A stretch of DNA of 64,000 bases, from positions 43,330 to 107,329 of the forward strand of contig CAZAJG010000009.1 of NCBI GenBank assembly GCA_964485405.1, read 5' to 3'. The position numbers were made by a program, and so were the translations under genes. The stretch is from CAKZNE01 sp964485405. GTDB lineage: Bacteria > Bacteroidota > Bacteroidia > Flavobacteriales > Schleiferiaceae. The notes beneath the pieces are model-generated. The model was not told the origin of the DNA. It ran no database searches and saw only the letters and a list, made by a program, of their open reading frames with translations. Shown one piece after another: positions 7,502 through 15,780 of this stretch (position 1 is its first letter; the number at the start of each line of letters is the position of its first letter).

Positions 7502-9180
7502 GTATCCATTCAACTAAGTCTAACGCTCGGTATTTAAGAGCCCTTTTAAAGCAACACCGTTGCTTGGATATTGTGATCGCTCCAGGTAGCCGAAATGCTC
7601 CCTTAGTAAATGAATTTGGAGGCGATCAAGATTACAATTGTATTTCTGCCCCCGATGAAAGATCAGCTGCCTTTATAGCGATGGGTTTGTGCATTGGTAA
7701 AAAGCGTCCGGCAGCAGTTTTATGCAGCTCCGGCTCCGCAACGGTAAACTTCTACCCAGCAGTAGTAGAGGCATTTTATCAAAATTTACCTTTAGTGGTT
7801 ATTTCTGCAGATAGACCGGAACAATGGGTAGACCAAGGAGTAGGCCAAACCATTCGACAAGAAAATATCTTTCAAAGCCATATTGTAAAAGCTATAAATT
7901 TAAACAAGGAGCCAGAGGATTCTCTTACCAGAAACTACAATCAGCGTCTTATTAACGAAGCTTTAATCGCATCTTCTGCAGGACCGGCTCATATCAATGT
8001 AGCCTTTGATGAACCGCTTTACGACTCTATAGAAGTTTTGGATGAAAAAGTACGGTTTATTGAAAAGCTTAAGGTGACTTCGGAAATAGACCATTCATCC
8101 ATTCAAAAAATTTCCGAGAAGTGGAACATTGCTAAAAAAGTAATGGTTTTAGCAGGTCAGATGGATAAGCAAAATGACTTATCCAAAGTATTGGACGACT
8201 TAAATGAAATGAGTCCTTTTCTAGTTTTATCTGAGACGGTAAGTAATTTAAACAGCCGTTTCAATATTCGTTCTATAGATCGTTTAATCAACACCATTTC
8301 CAATCAAGAAAAGGAAAATCTTGTTCCGGATTTACTCATTACTATAGGGAGAGACGTGGTGAGTAAAATGGTAAAAAAGCTACTGAACCATTCTTCTGTT
8401 GAACATTGGCATGTTTCAAGTTCTGGAGAGGTAAAAGACACCTTTCTTAACCTTACGACTACGATACCTCTTAACCCTATTGACTTCTTTTCGAAAATAA
8501 AGCCTTTTGTAAAGGCGAAAGATGCGTCCTTTAGAGATTTATGGATGGAAAAGGATAGAGAAAAATCTAAGCTCCACCATCAATTTTGGATAGAGAGTAG
8601 CTTTTCTGATTTTAAGGTTTTAGGCCGTATTTATGAGCAGTTGCCTACAGATGGGATACTTCATTCAGCCAATAGTTCCTCTATACGCTACGCACAGCTT
8701 TTTGATCATCCAGAAAGTGTAGAACACTTTTCGAATAGAGGAACCAGTGGTATTGATGGATGTACCTCTACAGCTATTGGTCATGCTTTATCTACCTCAA
8801 AAATGGTAACCTTAGTTAGCGGTGATATGGCATTCTTGTATGATTCCAATGGCTTTTGGTGCAATCCCTTGCCCAAAAACCTACGAGTAATTGTTATCAA
8901 TAACGAAGGAGGCAATATTTTTAGGATTATTAAGGGGCCCAGACATGATAGTACTTTCGAAACATATCAAGAAACAACTCATACTTTAAAAGCAAAGGGG
9001 GTAGCCTCTACCTTTAATATTCCTTATATTTCTGCTGCAAATTTTGAAGAGTTAAACGAGGCTTTGCCCAACTTTTTCAAAGAAAGCGAAGGCCCAAAAA
9101 TTTTAGAGGTTTTTACACCTAGAATGGAAAGCCCTGAAATACTCAAAGAGTATTTTCAATATTTAAAAGAAAACAGCTAA
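7498..9180 (+). CDS. menD: SEPHCHC synthase (menaquinone biosynthesis)
   Basis: A 560-residue thiamine-diphosphate enzyme that joins 2-oxoglutarate-derived succinic semialdehyde to isochorismate, giving 2-succinyl-5-enolpyruvyl-6-hydroxy-3-cyclohexene-1-carboxylate. The PYR domain has the activating glutamate in APDERSAAF (Glu54) and GSATVNFYPAVVEAFYQ; the PP domain carries the cofactor motif from GDMAFLYDSNGFW (Gly442) to VINNEGGNIF. The N-terminal VIAPGSRNAPL is also typical. The ATG overlaps the menF stop by four bases (ATGA). The product uses the menF product directly. Confidence 0.96.
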   Translation: MSIHSTKSNARYLRALLKQHRCLDIVIAPGSRNAPLVNEFGGDQDYNCISAPDERSAAFIAMGLCIGKKRPAAVLCSSGSATVNFYPAVVEAFYQNLPLVVISADRPEQWVDQGVGQTIRQENIFQSHIVKAINLNKEPEDSLTRNYNQRLINEALIASSAGPAHINVAFDEPLYDSIEVLDEKVRFIEKLKVTSEIDHSSIQKISEKWNIAKKVMVLAGQMDKQNDLSKVLDDLNEMSPFLVLSETVSNLNSRFNIRSIDRLINTISNQEKENLVPDLLITIGRDVVSKMVKKLLNHSSVEHWHVSSSGEVKDTFLNLTTTIPLNPIDFFSKIKPFVKAKDASFRDLWMEKDREKSKLHHQFWIESSFSDFKVLGRIYEQLPTDGILHSANSSSIRYAQLFDHPESVEHFSNRGTSGIDGCTSTAIGHALSTSKMVTLVSGDMAFLYDSNGFWCNPLPKNLRVIVINNEGGNIFRIIKGPRHDSTFETYQETTHTLKAKGVASTFNIPYISAANFEELNEALPNFFKESEGPKILEVFTPRMESPEILKEYFQYLKENS

Positions 9181-9204
9181 AGGTTTGAACTTAACTCAAA
9201 GGTC

Positions 9205-9708
9205 ATGATTTTCGAAAACCTCCAGGTAGCACCAGAGCAACTACCGCAAATACAGCAGGTACAGTTTGAGAAACTAGAGTCCGATTATTTATGGATGAGA
9301 GTGACGTCTCTAAGCATATTTATGCTATTTGTTTTAGGCGCTGTAGTGGTTCTAAGCTTTACAACAGATATAAAGCTTTGGGTGATGGCTTCCGTATGGC
9401 TAGCTCTTTTAATTCTAGGATTCATCGTTCAGATGAGAGGATTTAAAATAAAAGGATACGCGCTTAGAGAACATGATATTTCATACAAGTCTGGTTTGTT
9501 TTTCTTTTCCATGACTAGTGTTCCTTTTAATCGAATACAGCATTGTGAAGTTACCCAAGGGCCTTTGGCTAGATTGTTTGATCTTGCTTCCGTAAAAGTA
9601 TATACAGCGGGAGGGTCCAGTAGTGATCTGAGCATAGGAGGTTTAAAAAAAGAAGAAGCCCACCGATTAAGAGATCATATCAGTTCTATAAGCAGTAAAC
9701 ATGCTTAA
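9205..9708 (+). CDS. bPH2-domain membrane protein (YdbS-like)
   Basis: A 167-residue membrane protein with two hydrophobic helices (about 37-55 and 60-77), a short loop MRGFKIKGYALREHDI and one bacterial pleckstrin-homology-like domain (bPH2/DUF304), recognisable from SYKSGLFFFSMTSVPFNRIQ and the following GPLARLFDLASVKVYTAGGS. It overlaps the next gene by 8 bases; paired genes with one and three bPH2 domains are the arrangement of B. subtilis ydbS-ydbT, which protect against a circular bacteriocin. The role here is not known. It sits where menB lies in many Flavobacteriia, between menD and menA, and is probably co-transcribed with them. Confidence 0.8.
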   Translation: MIFENLQVAPEQLPQIQQVQFEKLESDYLWMRVTSLSIFMLFVLGAVVVLSFTTDIKLWVMASVWLALLILGFIVQMRGFKIKGYALREHDISYKSGLFFFSMTSVPFNRIQHCEVTQGPLARLFDLASVKVYTAGGSSSDLSIGGLKKEEAHRLRDHISSISSKHA

Positions 9709-11212
9709 ATTAGACCTTTCTAAACCACAACGTCAATCTCCAGTGGGGGTGGCCGTCATCTTTTTCCAAAAACTAAGATTGGCCATAAATCTTTTTATCT
9801 CTATTGCGGTGGTTCAGTTTGGGTTTAAGGCCAATCTGTCTTCCTTTTGGTTCATGGTTTTAATTGCATTGGTGCTGATAATAGTGCTTGTTATTGCATT
9901 TTTGATTTATCGAAAGTTCTTTTTCTATGTAGAAGAGGATAAATTTGTGATCGAAAAAGGCTTATTGTCTAAGGAAAAAATAACGATTCCTTTCGAACGA
10001 ATCCAGTCCGTACACATTCATCAAAACCTGATTCAACGCATGCTCTCTGTAGTCGGCTTGAAAATTGACACAGCCGGTTCCGCCATGAAAGAGCTGGAAA
10101 TATCGGCTTTACCGAATTTGTATGCTCGGTCCTTACAAGAGTTTCTAATTGAGAAGAAGAAAGAGGAAGCTCAAGATGAAGAGACCCATGAACAAACAGA
10201 TGGTTTAGAGGAACGGGCACAAACGGAACTGTTCAGCGAGAAAAAACCGCTGGTCCGTTTGTCATTACTTGATGTAATCAAAATAGGGCTGACAGAAAAT
10301 CACCTGAGATCAGGTTTTGTTCTGTTTGCGATTTTAAATGGATATCTCTGGCAGTATGAGGAGTATCTCCTAGAGCCATTCAAACCTTTTTTGGAAAGGA
10401 ATGCAGATCTTTTTTTAGCGCAATGGATTATATTATTGCCTATTGCTTTGATTCTTTTCCTGCTCATTTCTACTATTATTTCTTTAGTCCAGTCGCTCTT
10501 GAGGCATTTCGGTTTAAAGTTCTTTTTAGATCAAAAAGGCGTTCAGCTTGTAGCGGGTTTACTTAAAAGGGCAGAATATCAAATTCCCGTAAATAAAATT
10601 CAGTTTTTGAAATGGAGTAGCAATCCGTTGCGAAGAATGATTGGTTTAAAAACCCTGGTGGTTAAGCAGGCGGGAAGTAATGAAGCAGGAGATAGGCAAT
10701 CCTTAATGGTTCCTGGATGTAAGGAGGAACAATTACAGGCAGTTTTAGACGAGTTCTTTCCAGAACGAGCTGCTTCTAGAATGAATCGGTTTGGTACTCA
10801 TCCTTTTTTTAAAACTCAGATCAGTCTATTAGTAGGTGTTCTTCCGGCTTTATTGGGACTTGTTTTATTCTTTGTTAACCCATACTATTTGTTAATTCCG
10901 GCTCTTTGGTTAATCGTTACAATTCCTTTAGCCAGAAAGTATGCAAGTTCAGTACAGTTGTTTTGTAATGAGGAGGTTATTGAGATTCGAAAGGGTTGGA
11001 TATTTCCAAAATCTGAAATCATTAAGTATTATAAGATTCAGAATCTACGCTTCAATCAAAATCTACTTCAAAAGAGGAGAGGAACGGTACACATGGATTT
11101 TTACACGGCCGCTGGAAGTTTAAGAATGTGGCATTTGAACGAAAAGGTCGCTCAAGAGTTATACAACTACATCCTGTTTAAGGTGGAAAAATCCAAACAG
11201 TATTGGATGTAG
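9701..11212 (+). CDS. bPH2-repeat membrane protein (YdbT-like)
   Basis: A 503-residue membrane protein with three pairs of hydrophobic helices (about 25-70, 190-270 and 365-410), each followed by a bPH2/DUF304 domain. The repeats are recognisable by EKGLLSKEKITIPFERIQSV (first), GLLKRAEYQIPVNKIQFLKW (second) and RKGWIFPKSEIIKYYKIQNL (third). A charged, Glu-rich linker (about 145-190) separates the first and second units. It overlaps the YdbS-like gene by eight bases, so the two probably form one membrane complex. The biochemical role of this family is poorly known; membrane-stress or bacteriocin protection is reported for the Bacillus pair and is only an analogy here. Confidence 0.8.
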   Translation: MLKLDLSKPQRQSPVGVAVIFFQKLRLAINLFISIAVVQFGFKANLSSFWFMVLIALVLIIVLVIAFLIYRKFFFYVEEDKFVIEKGLLSKEKITIPFERIQSVHIHQNLIQRMLSVVGLKIDTAGSAMKELEISALPNLYARSLQEFLIEKKKEEAQDEETHEQTDGLEERAQTELFSEKKPLVRLSLLDVIKIGLTENHLRSGFVLFAILNGYLWQYEEYLLEPFKPFLERNADLFLAQWIILLPIALILFLLISTIISLVQSLLRHFGLKFFLDQKGVQLVAGLLKRAEYQIPVNKIQFLKWSSNPLRRMIGLKTLVVKQAGSNEAGDRQSLMVPGCKEEQLQAVLDEFFPERAASRMNRFGTHPFFKTQISLLVGVLPALLGLVLFFVNPYYLLIPALWLIVTIPLARKYASSVQLFCNEEVIEIRKGWIFPKSEIIKYYKIQNLRFNQNLLQKRRGTVHMDFYTAAGSLRMWHLNEKVAQELYNYILFKVEKSKQYWM

Positions 11213-11297
11213 TATTTGGTTTTAGATATCTGAAATACAGAACTATCTTAGCCGTTTAAACGAGAACAAATCACCAGCTGAAGAATTCTAAGATCAA

Positions 11298-12194
11298 ATG
11301 AAGATAAAACACTGGATTGCGGCCGCCAGACTGAGAACTTTGCCTCTTGCCTTTTCAAGCATTATACTGGGAACTTGCCTTGCGGCATCAAAGGGAAGCT
11401 TTGATGTTTTGGTATTTGTTTTAAGTCTGCTCACCACACTCTGTTATCAGGTATTAAGCAATTATGCGAATGATTACGGAGATGGGGTTAAAGGAACGGA
11501 TGATAACAGAAAAGGGGAGCAAAGAGCGGTAGCGGCAGGTATCATCTCGCCAAAGCAAATGAAAAATGCGGTTATTCTTTTTTCCATTTTATCTTTTGTG
11601 TTTGGAACTTGGCTCAGCATTGTTGCTACTTTCAAGATGGATCTATGGGTAACGATACTATTTATTGTTTTAGGCATCTTGGCGATTGTGGCGGCTATTA
11701 CCTATACAGTAGGAGCTAAGGCTTATGGTTACAAAGGGTGGGGCGATGTTTTTGTGTTGCTGTTTTTTGGACATGTGGGTGTTGTAGGTTCTTATTTTCT
11801 ACAATACAATCAAATAAGCTGGGACATTTTTTTACCGGCTACAGCTGTAGGTTTTTTAGCGATGGGCGTATTAAACCTGAACAATATGCGGGATATAGAA
11901 ACAGATAAGGAGCATGGTAAGAGAACCATACCGGTTCTTATTGGTCTTCAAAAAGCAAAGTTTTACCATGGAGCACTAATTATTCTGGCATTAGATCTAG
12001 CTTATATTTACAATAAGATTAATCCGATTAGCCTTTGGCAAAACCTGTTTTTTGTAACCATTCCTATGTTGATTGCAGGCTTATTTAGAGTAAGAAAATC
12101 CTTCACTCCAGAAGATTTTGAACCACAACTCAAAATACTAGCCATAACTACACTTCTTTTCTCCATCACTTTGGGTATAGGTCAGATTTTATGA
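11298..12194 (+). CDS. menA: 1,4-dihydroxy-2-naphthoate polyprenyltransferase
   Basis: A 298-residue UbiA-family prenyltransferase of the inner membrane with about eight to nine helices. It attaches the isoprenoid chain to DHNA, giving demethylmenaquinone. The two Asp-rich Mg-diphosphate motifs are present: NDYGDGVKG near residue 57 and NNMRDIETDKEHGKRT near residue 197. The N terminus MKIKHWIAAARLRTLPLAFS is typical of MenA. The ATG follows an 85-base gap after the bPH2 gene; the stop overlaps menC as ATGA. Confidence 0.95.
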   Translation: MKIKHWIAAARLRTLPLAFSSIILGTCLAASKGSFDVLVFVLSLLTTLCYQVLSNYANDYGDGVKGTDDNRKGEQRAVAAGIISPKQMKNAVILFSILSFVFGTWLSIVATFKMDLWVTILFIVLGILAIVAAITYTVGAKAYGYKGWGDVFVLLFFGHVGVVGSYFLQYNQISWDIFLPATAVGFLAMGVLNLNNMRDIETDKEHGKRTIPVLIGLQKAKFYHGALIILALDLAYIYNKINPISLWQNLFFVTIPMLIAGLFRVRKSFTPEDFEPQLKILAITTLLFSITLGIGQIL

Positions 12195-13225
12195 AAGCAC
12201 ATTGGAAGAAGTATACGTTAAACTTTAAAGCTCCCAGTGGAACGAGCAGAGGTGTGCTTAAAACGAAAGACTCTTATTTTATTTTTTTGGAAGAAAATGA
12301 TAAACAAGGAATAGGAGAGTGTGGTTTACTAAGAGGCTTAAGTGCTGATGATAGGTATGATTATGAAGACAGGCTTGACCAGCTATGTCAAGAAATAACA
12401 GATTTTACTGCGAAAGAGCATTCCATCCAACTATTAGAATTTCCATCTATTCAGTTTGGTTTGGAAATGGCTTTAAAAGATTTAGAATCTGAAGATCATA
12501 TACTTTTCCCTTCTAGCTTCACCAACGGAAAATCCAGTCAAGCTATAAATGGTTTGATTTGGATGGGAGATTTGGCATTTATGAAGGCTCAGGTAGAGAA
12601 GAGACTCAAGGATGGCTTTTCTGTTTTGAAAATGAAAATTGGAGCTATCGATTTTGAACAAGAGTTTTCAATTTTGAAAGCTATAAGAGAGGAGTACAAT
12701 TCATCTGAATTAGAGTTGCGAGTAGATGCGAATGGTGCTTTTACACCAAGTAAAGCCATAGATATTCTAAAACAGTTAGCTGATTTATCCATTCACTCTA
12801 TTGAGCAACCAATAGCAAAAGGACAATGGGATGAAATGGCGAAGCTATGCAGTAAAACACCGGTACCCATTGCTTTGGATGAAGAGCTCATTGGTATTTT
12901 CAAACCCGAGCAAAGAGAAGAGCTGCTTCGGCATATCAAGCCTCAGTATATCATTTTAAAACCAAGCTTTATCGGTGGTTTTAAGGGGTCTGAACATTGG
13001 ATTGAACTAGCGGATAAGTACAATTGCAATTGGTGGGTTACAAGTGCGTTAGAAAGTAATATAGGATTAAGTGCCATTGCTCAATGGAACTATACTTTAA
13101 ACAATCCTATGCCTTCAGGTTTAGGAACCGGTAGTCTGTATACCAATAATTTTGAGAGTCCACTTTTTATAAAGGAAGGAACCTTGGGTTATGACAAAAG
13201 TGTGCCTTGGAAGTTTGAGCTGTAA
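12191..13225 (+). CDS. menC: o-Succinylbenzoate synthase
   Basis: A 344-residue enolase-superfamily enzyme that dehydrates SHCHC to o-succinylbenzoate. The metal- and base-bearing motifs are all present: VLKMKIGA (first Lys pair), LRVDANGAF, SIEQPI, IALDEELIG and YIILKPSFIGG (second catalytic Lys). The superfamily also contains dipeptide epimerases, but the tight overlap with menA (ATGA) and the nearby menE make MenC the better call. It converges on the TonB receptor gene with four bases between the two stops. Confidence 0.92.
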   Translation: MKAHWKKYTLNFKAPSGTSRGVLKTKDSYFIFLEENDKQGIGECGLLRGLSADDRYDYEDRLDQLCQEITDFTAKEHSIQLLEFPSIQFGLEMALKDLESEDHILFPSSFTNGKSSQAINGLIWMGDLAFMKAQVEKRLKDGFSVLKMKIGAIDFEQEFSILKAIREEYNSSELELRVDANGAFTPSKAIDILKQLADLSIHSIEQPIAKGQWDEMAKLCSKTPVPIALDEELIGIFKPEQREELLRHIKPQYIILKPSFIGGFKGSEHWIELADKYNCNWWVTSALESNIGLSAIAQWNYTLNNPMPSGLGTGSLYTNNFESPLFIKEGTLGYDKSVPWKFEL

Positions 13226-13229
13226 CCTG

Positions 13230-15608
13230 TTAGATATGACCTCTTATGGTCAAACTAATGCTTCTTCCCATGGCCGCTATGCCAGACGAATAAGCGCGGT
13301 AACGAACATCTAAGAGGTTTTCCAGTCCGATTTGTAAACTTAATTTTTCATGAAGTTTCTGTTCCAATCTTAAGTTAAGTGTAACCCATGATGGTGAATA
13401 AGGATTTCCATTATCATCTATAGCATAAATGTGAGGCTTGTCTATTTCTGTTGGGGCTAAGTTGTTAAAGGTAATAGCCCCGTTATAAATAGAATACAGA
13501 TCAATAGTAGTTTTATCGTGTGCATAAATAAAATGAGTAGAGCCAAATAATGGTGCTACATGCCTTAAAGGTTCATCATCTGATGTTCTCCCTTGGTTGT
13601 AGTGCAAACTTGTTTTAAACTGGTAAGACTTAAAGCTGAACTTAATCCCACCCTGAATACCCCAAACAGTAGCAGAAGCAGCATTTTGAAGTGCTTGTAC
13701 TTGACTCAATTCACCATCGTAAAAAATGGAATCTGCTCCATCAAGGGTAAAATCATTTCTCACCAAGGCGTTGTCTAAATAAGAATAAAAGCCACTAAGC
13801 TCAAACTGAAATCTTTTGAATGTTTTAACTATACCCACATCTAAAGAGTATAAAAACTCTGGATTTAGCTCAGGGTTTGGAATGACTACAATTCCTGGGC
13901 TAGAATCAAAAATTTTGGATACATCATCAATGTTTGGAGCTCTAAAACCATTGGATAAATTTACATTGAGTTGCCAGGTATTTGTTGGTAAGTAGGAAAT
14001 ACCGAAGCTTCCATTCGCGGCAAAAAAATCATTGCTGAAAGCGTTAAAAGAAAATGGGAAAAAGGAAGTATCAATTTCACCTTGTAAACCCACATAATTA
14101 AGTCTTAATCCACTATTCAAGATTGCCTTCGGACTTAATCGATATTTTACAGCTCCGTACAATGATCCATAGCCCCATGTGCTGCCATCCGGATATCGAG
14201 TACTTGTTGTATTTTCCTCTCTCGTATTAACGTTTTCCACTATACCGATTGAGTTTACCAGGTTGTAAACATACTCAGCCCCGTAAAAAACATCAAGAGC
14301 TGGATTTACCCTTTTCTCAAAATCTAATGATGCACTTATCGCGTTAACCGTTTCCTTTCTGTTTCTAAGGTTGTTAGAGAACATTCTACGGTCTATTCTG
14401 CTCTCCTCAAAAAATTGATAGGCAATAGTGGTTTTAAAGCGATCGAAAAATCTATTTTTTTGATTGTAAGCATAAGTCAAATTATGCATCATCCAAATCT
14501 GAGGGCCATAGTTCCATTCTGCTTGTCTTAGGGTATCTTCACCTGAATACTGGATCAAACGGTCATATCGCGGTATATTGGAGCTTACACTGTAATGAAA
14601 ACCATAGTTGATATCTGAAGCTTTGCCTGTTCTAATTCTAAATTTTTGCATCAGGTTGAGTTGGGAAAACCCCGTACCTATTTGTTCCAAAGGATTACTA
14701 TTATCGAGAGTGGTGTCTCTACCATTTACTCTATCTTGGTATTGATTTCTAAGATATTCCTCAGGACCGTTAGTTCCCATGATTTGATCATCATAATCAG
14801 AGAAAGTAATACTGGTTAGCGAAGCAAATTTGCTGTTGCCAAAATTAAAATGGACATGAGCGGTTTTTTCAAAGTTCGCAGAAGTATATCTACCGAGGTA
14901 GGAAAGCGAAAAATGTGGGTTCTCGCCAAAAGAATACTCTGGTTGTAGTGTATGAAAATCCATCACTCCGCCTATTGCATCACTACCATAAACAACTGAT
15001 CCTGGGCCAAAAATGACTTCTGATTTTTCAATAGCATTTGCATCAAGAGCAATAACATTTTGCACATTTCCTTCCCTAAAAATGGCCGTATTCATTCGAA
15101 CTCCATCTACTACAAGTAAAACTCTGCTGGTACTAAAACCGCGTATCATAGGACTTCCTCCACCCAGTTGGCTTTTCTGAATAAAAACTTTTCCAGATTG
15201 AGCCAAAAGATCAGCCGTAGTTTGTGGGTTTTGAAAATCAATTTCTTTTTTGGTAATATCTGCTACTTGAATAGATATTTCACGAGTGTTTTGTTCCCAT
15301 TTGTTCACACTAAGTACAACAGGATCAAGAGAAAGGGGAGACTCTTCTAGATTAATCAAAAAATCCTTGCTTTTTATTTGCTCAAAAGTGAAGCTAACCA
15401 AATTATATGAAGGGTGTTGAAAGTTTATATTCTTACAACTTTCAAATCCAATTGCAGATGCCTGTCCGTTACTATTCGTAATGGCACTGTTACCTTCACA
15501 AAAAATAAATAAGTTTGGAATAGGTTTTCCTGTTTCAAGGTCAATAACCTTGAATGTTTGAGCAGAAAGCGAAGCAGAAAAAAAAAGTAGCAAAAGGATA
15601 TTCCGCAT
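13230..15608 (-). CDS. TonB-dependent outer-membrane receptor (heme/hemoglobin-receptor-like)
   Basis: A 792-residue outer-membrane active transporter. It has a signal peptide (1-16, ending SLSAQ), a carboxypeptidase-regulatory-like beta domain (about 17-95), a plug domain (about 105-225; QSGKVFIQKSQLGGGSPMIR, RGFSTSRVLLVVDGVRMN, GPGSVVYGSDAIGGVMDF) and a 22-strand-type barrel. FRAPN and NPELNPE boxes in the barrel resemble those of heme/hemoglobin receptors, but the histidine usually found between the boxes is not seen, so the ligand is open (iron-chelate and cobalamin remain possible). It lies antisense between menC and menE with no TonB, SusD or periplasmic binding gene beside it. Its 5' leader contains a strong terminator-like hairpin. 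Confidence 0.9.
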   Translation of the reverse strand: MRNILLLLFFSASLSAQTFKVIDLETGKPIPNLFIFCEGNSAITNSNGQASAIGFESCKNINFQHPSYNLVSFTFEQIKSKDFLINLEESPLSLDPVVLSVNKWEQNTREISIQVADITKKEIDFQNPQTTADLLAQSGKVFIQKSQLGGGSPMIRGFSTSRVLLVVDGVRMNTAIFREGNVQNVIALDANAIEKSEVIFGPGSVVYGSDAIGGVMDFHTLQPEYSFGENPHFSLSYLGRYTSANFEKTAHVHFNFGNSKFASLTSITFSDYDDQIMGTNGPEEYLRNQYQDRVNGRDTTLDNSNPLEQIGTGFSQLNLMQKFRIRTGKASDINYGFHYSVSSNIPRYDRLIQYSGEDTLRQAEWNYGPQIWMMHNLTYAYNQKNRFFDRFKTTIAYQFFEESRIDRRMFSNNLRNRKETVNAISASLDFEKRVNPALDVFYGAEYVYNLVNSIGIVENVNTREENTTSTRYPDGSTWGYGSLYGAVKYRLSPKAILNSGLRLNYVGLQGEIDTSFFPFSFNAFSNDFFAANGSFGISYLPTNTWQLNVNLSNGFRAPNIDDVSKIFDSSPGIVVIPNPELNPEFLYSLDVGIVKTFKRFQFELSGFYSYLDNALVRNDFTLDGADSIFYDGELSQVQALQNAASATVWGIQGGIKFSFKSYQFKTSLHYNQGRTSDDEPLRHVAPLFGSTHFIYAHDKTTIDLYSIYNGAITFNNLAPTEIDKPHIYAIDDNGNPYSPSWVTLNLRLEQKLHEKLSLQIGLENLLDVRYRAYSSGIAAMGRSISLTIRGHI

Positions 15609-15669
15609 TGAGAATTTTTAACCGGATATTAGCAAAAATTAAGCCGCTAAAGTATGAACAGATTGTAAC

Positions 15670-15700
15670 AAAAAAAAAGTGCCCGTTAGTCAGGCACTTT
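15670..15700 (-). terminator. Terminator hairpin upstream of the TonB-receptor start
   Basis: Read on the minus strand, AAAGTGCC (15700-15693) pairs with GGCACTTT (15683-15676) around a 9-base loop and is followed by U residues down to 15670 (nine A on the plus strand, three of them in the stem). It has the form of an intrinsic terminator pointing toward the receptor gene, whose ATG is about 60 bases further on. On the plus strand the T-run after the stem is short. It could be an attenuator in the receptor leader, the end of a small RNA, or an insulator. Confidence 0.65.
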
Positions 15701-15711
15701 CTTAAACAGGG

Positions 15712-15729
15712 TGAAACCACAAGGGTTCA
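15712..15729. repeat. Imperfect inverted repeat in the receptor/menE divergent region
   Basis: TGAAACC (15712-15718) and GGGTTCA (15723-15729) form a 7-bp stem with one mismatch and a 4-base ACAA loop. It lies 29 bases from the terminator hairpin, in the region shared by the divergent TonB-receptor and menE genes. It could be an operator or a leader stem; nothing in the sequence decides. Confidence 0.35.
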
Positions 15730-15780
15730 TTTATAGAAATAGGAACTGTATAGTAAGAGACGTCACATAATTAAAGAAGG

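Noticed and set aside
12191..13225. Dipeptide epimerase instead of MenC
   Set aside because: The same superfamily motifs occur in both, but the four-base overlap with menA and the men context favour MenC.
15554..15736. A 60-codon plus-strand frame over the TonB-receptor start and the hairpin
   Set aside because: It overlaps a clear signal-peptide coding region on the other strand and the terminator hairpin, and its product is Lys-rich with no family likeness.
15609..15780. Cobalamin riboswitch in the TonB-receptor leader
   Set aside because: No conserved B12-box-like core could be recognised, and the region is short. Only the hairpins are supported.
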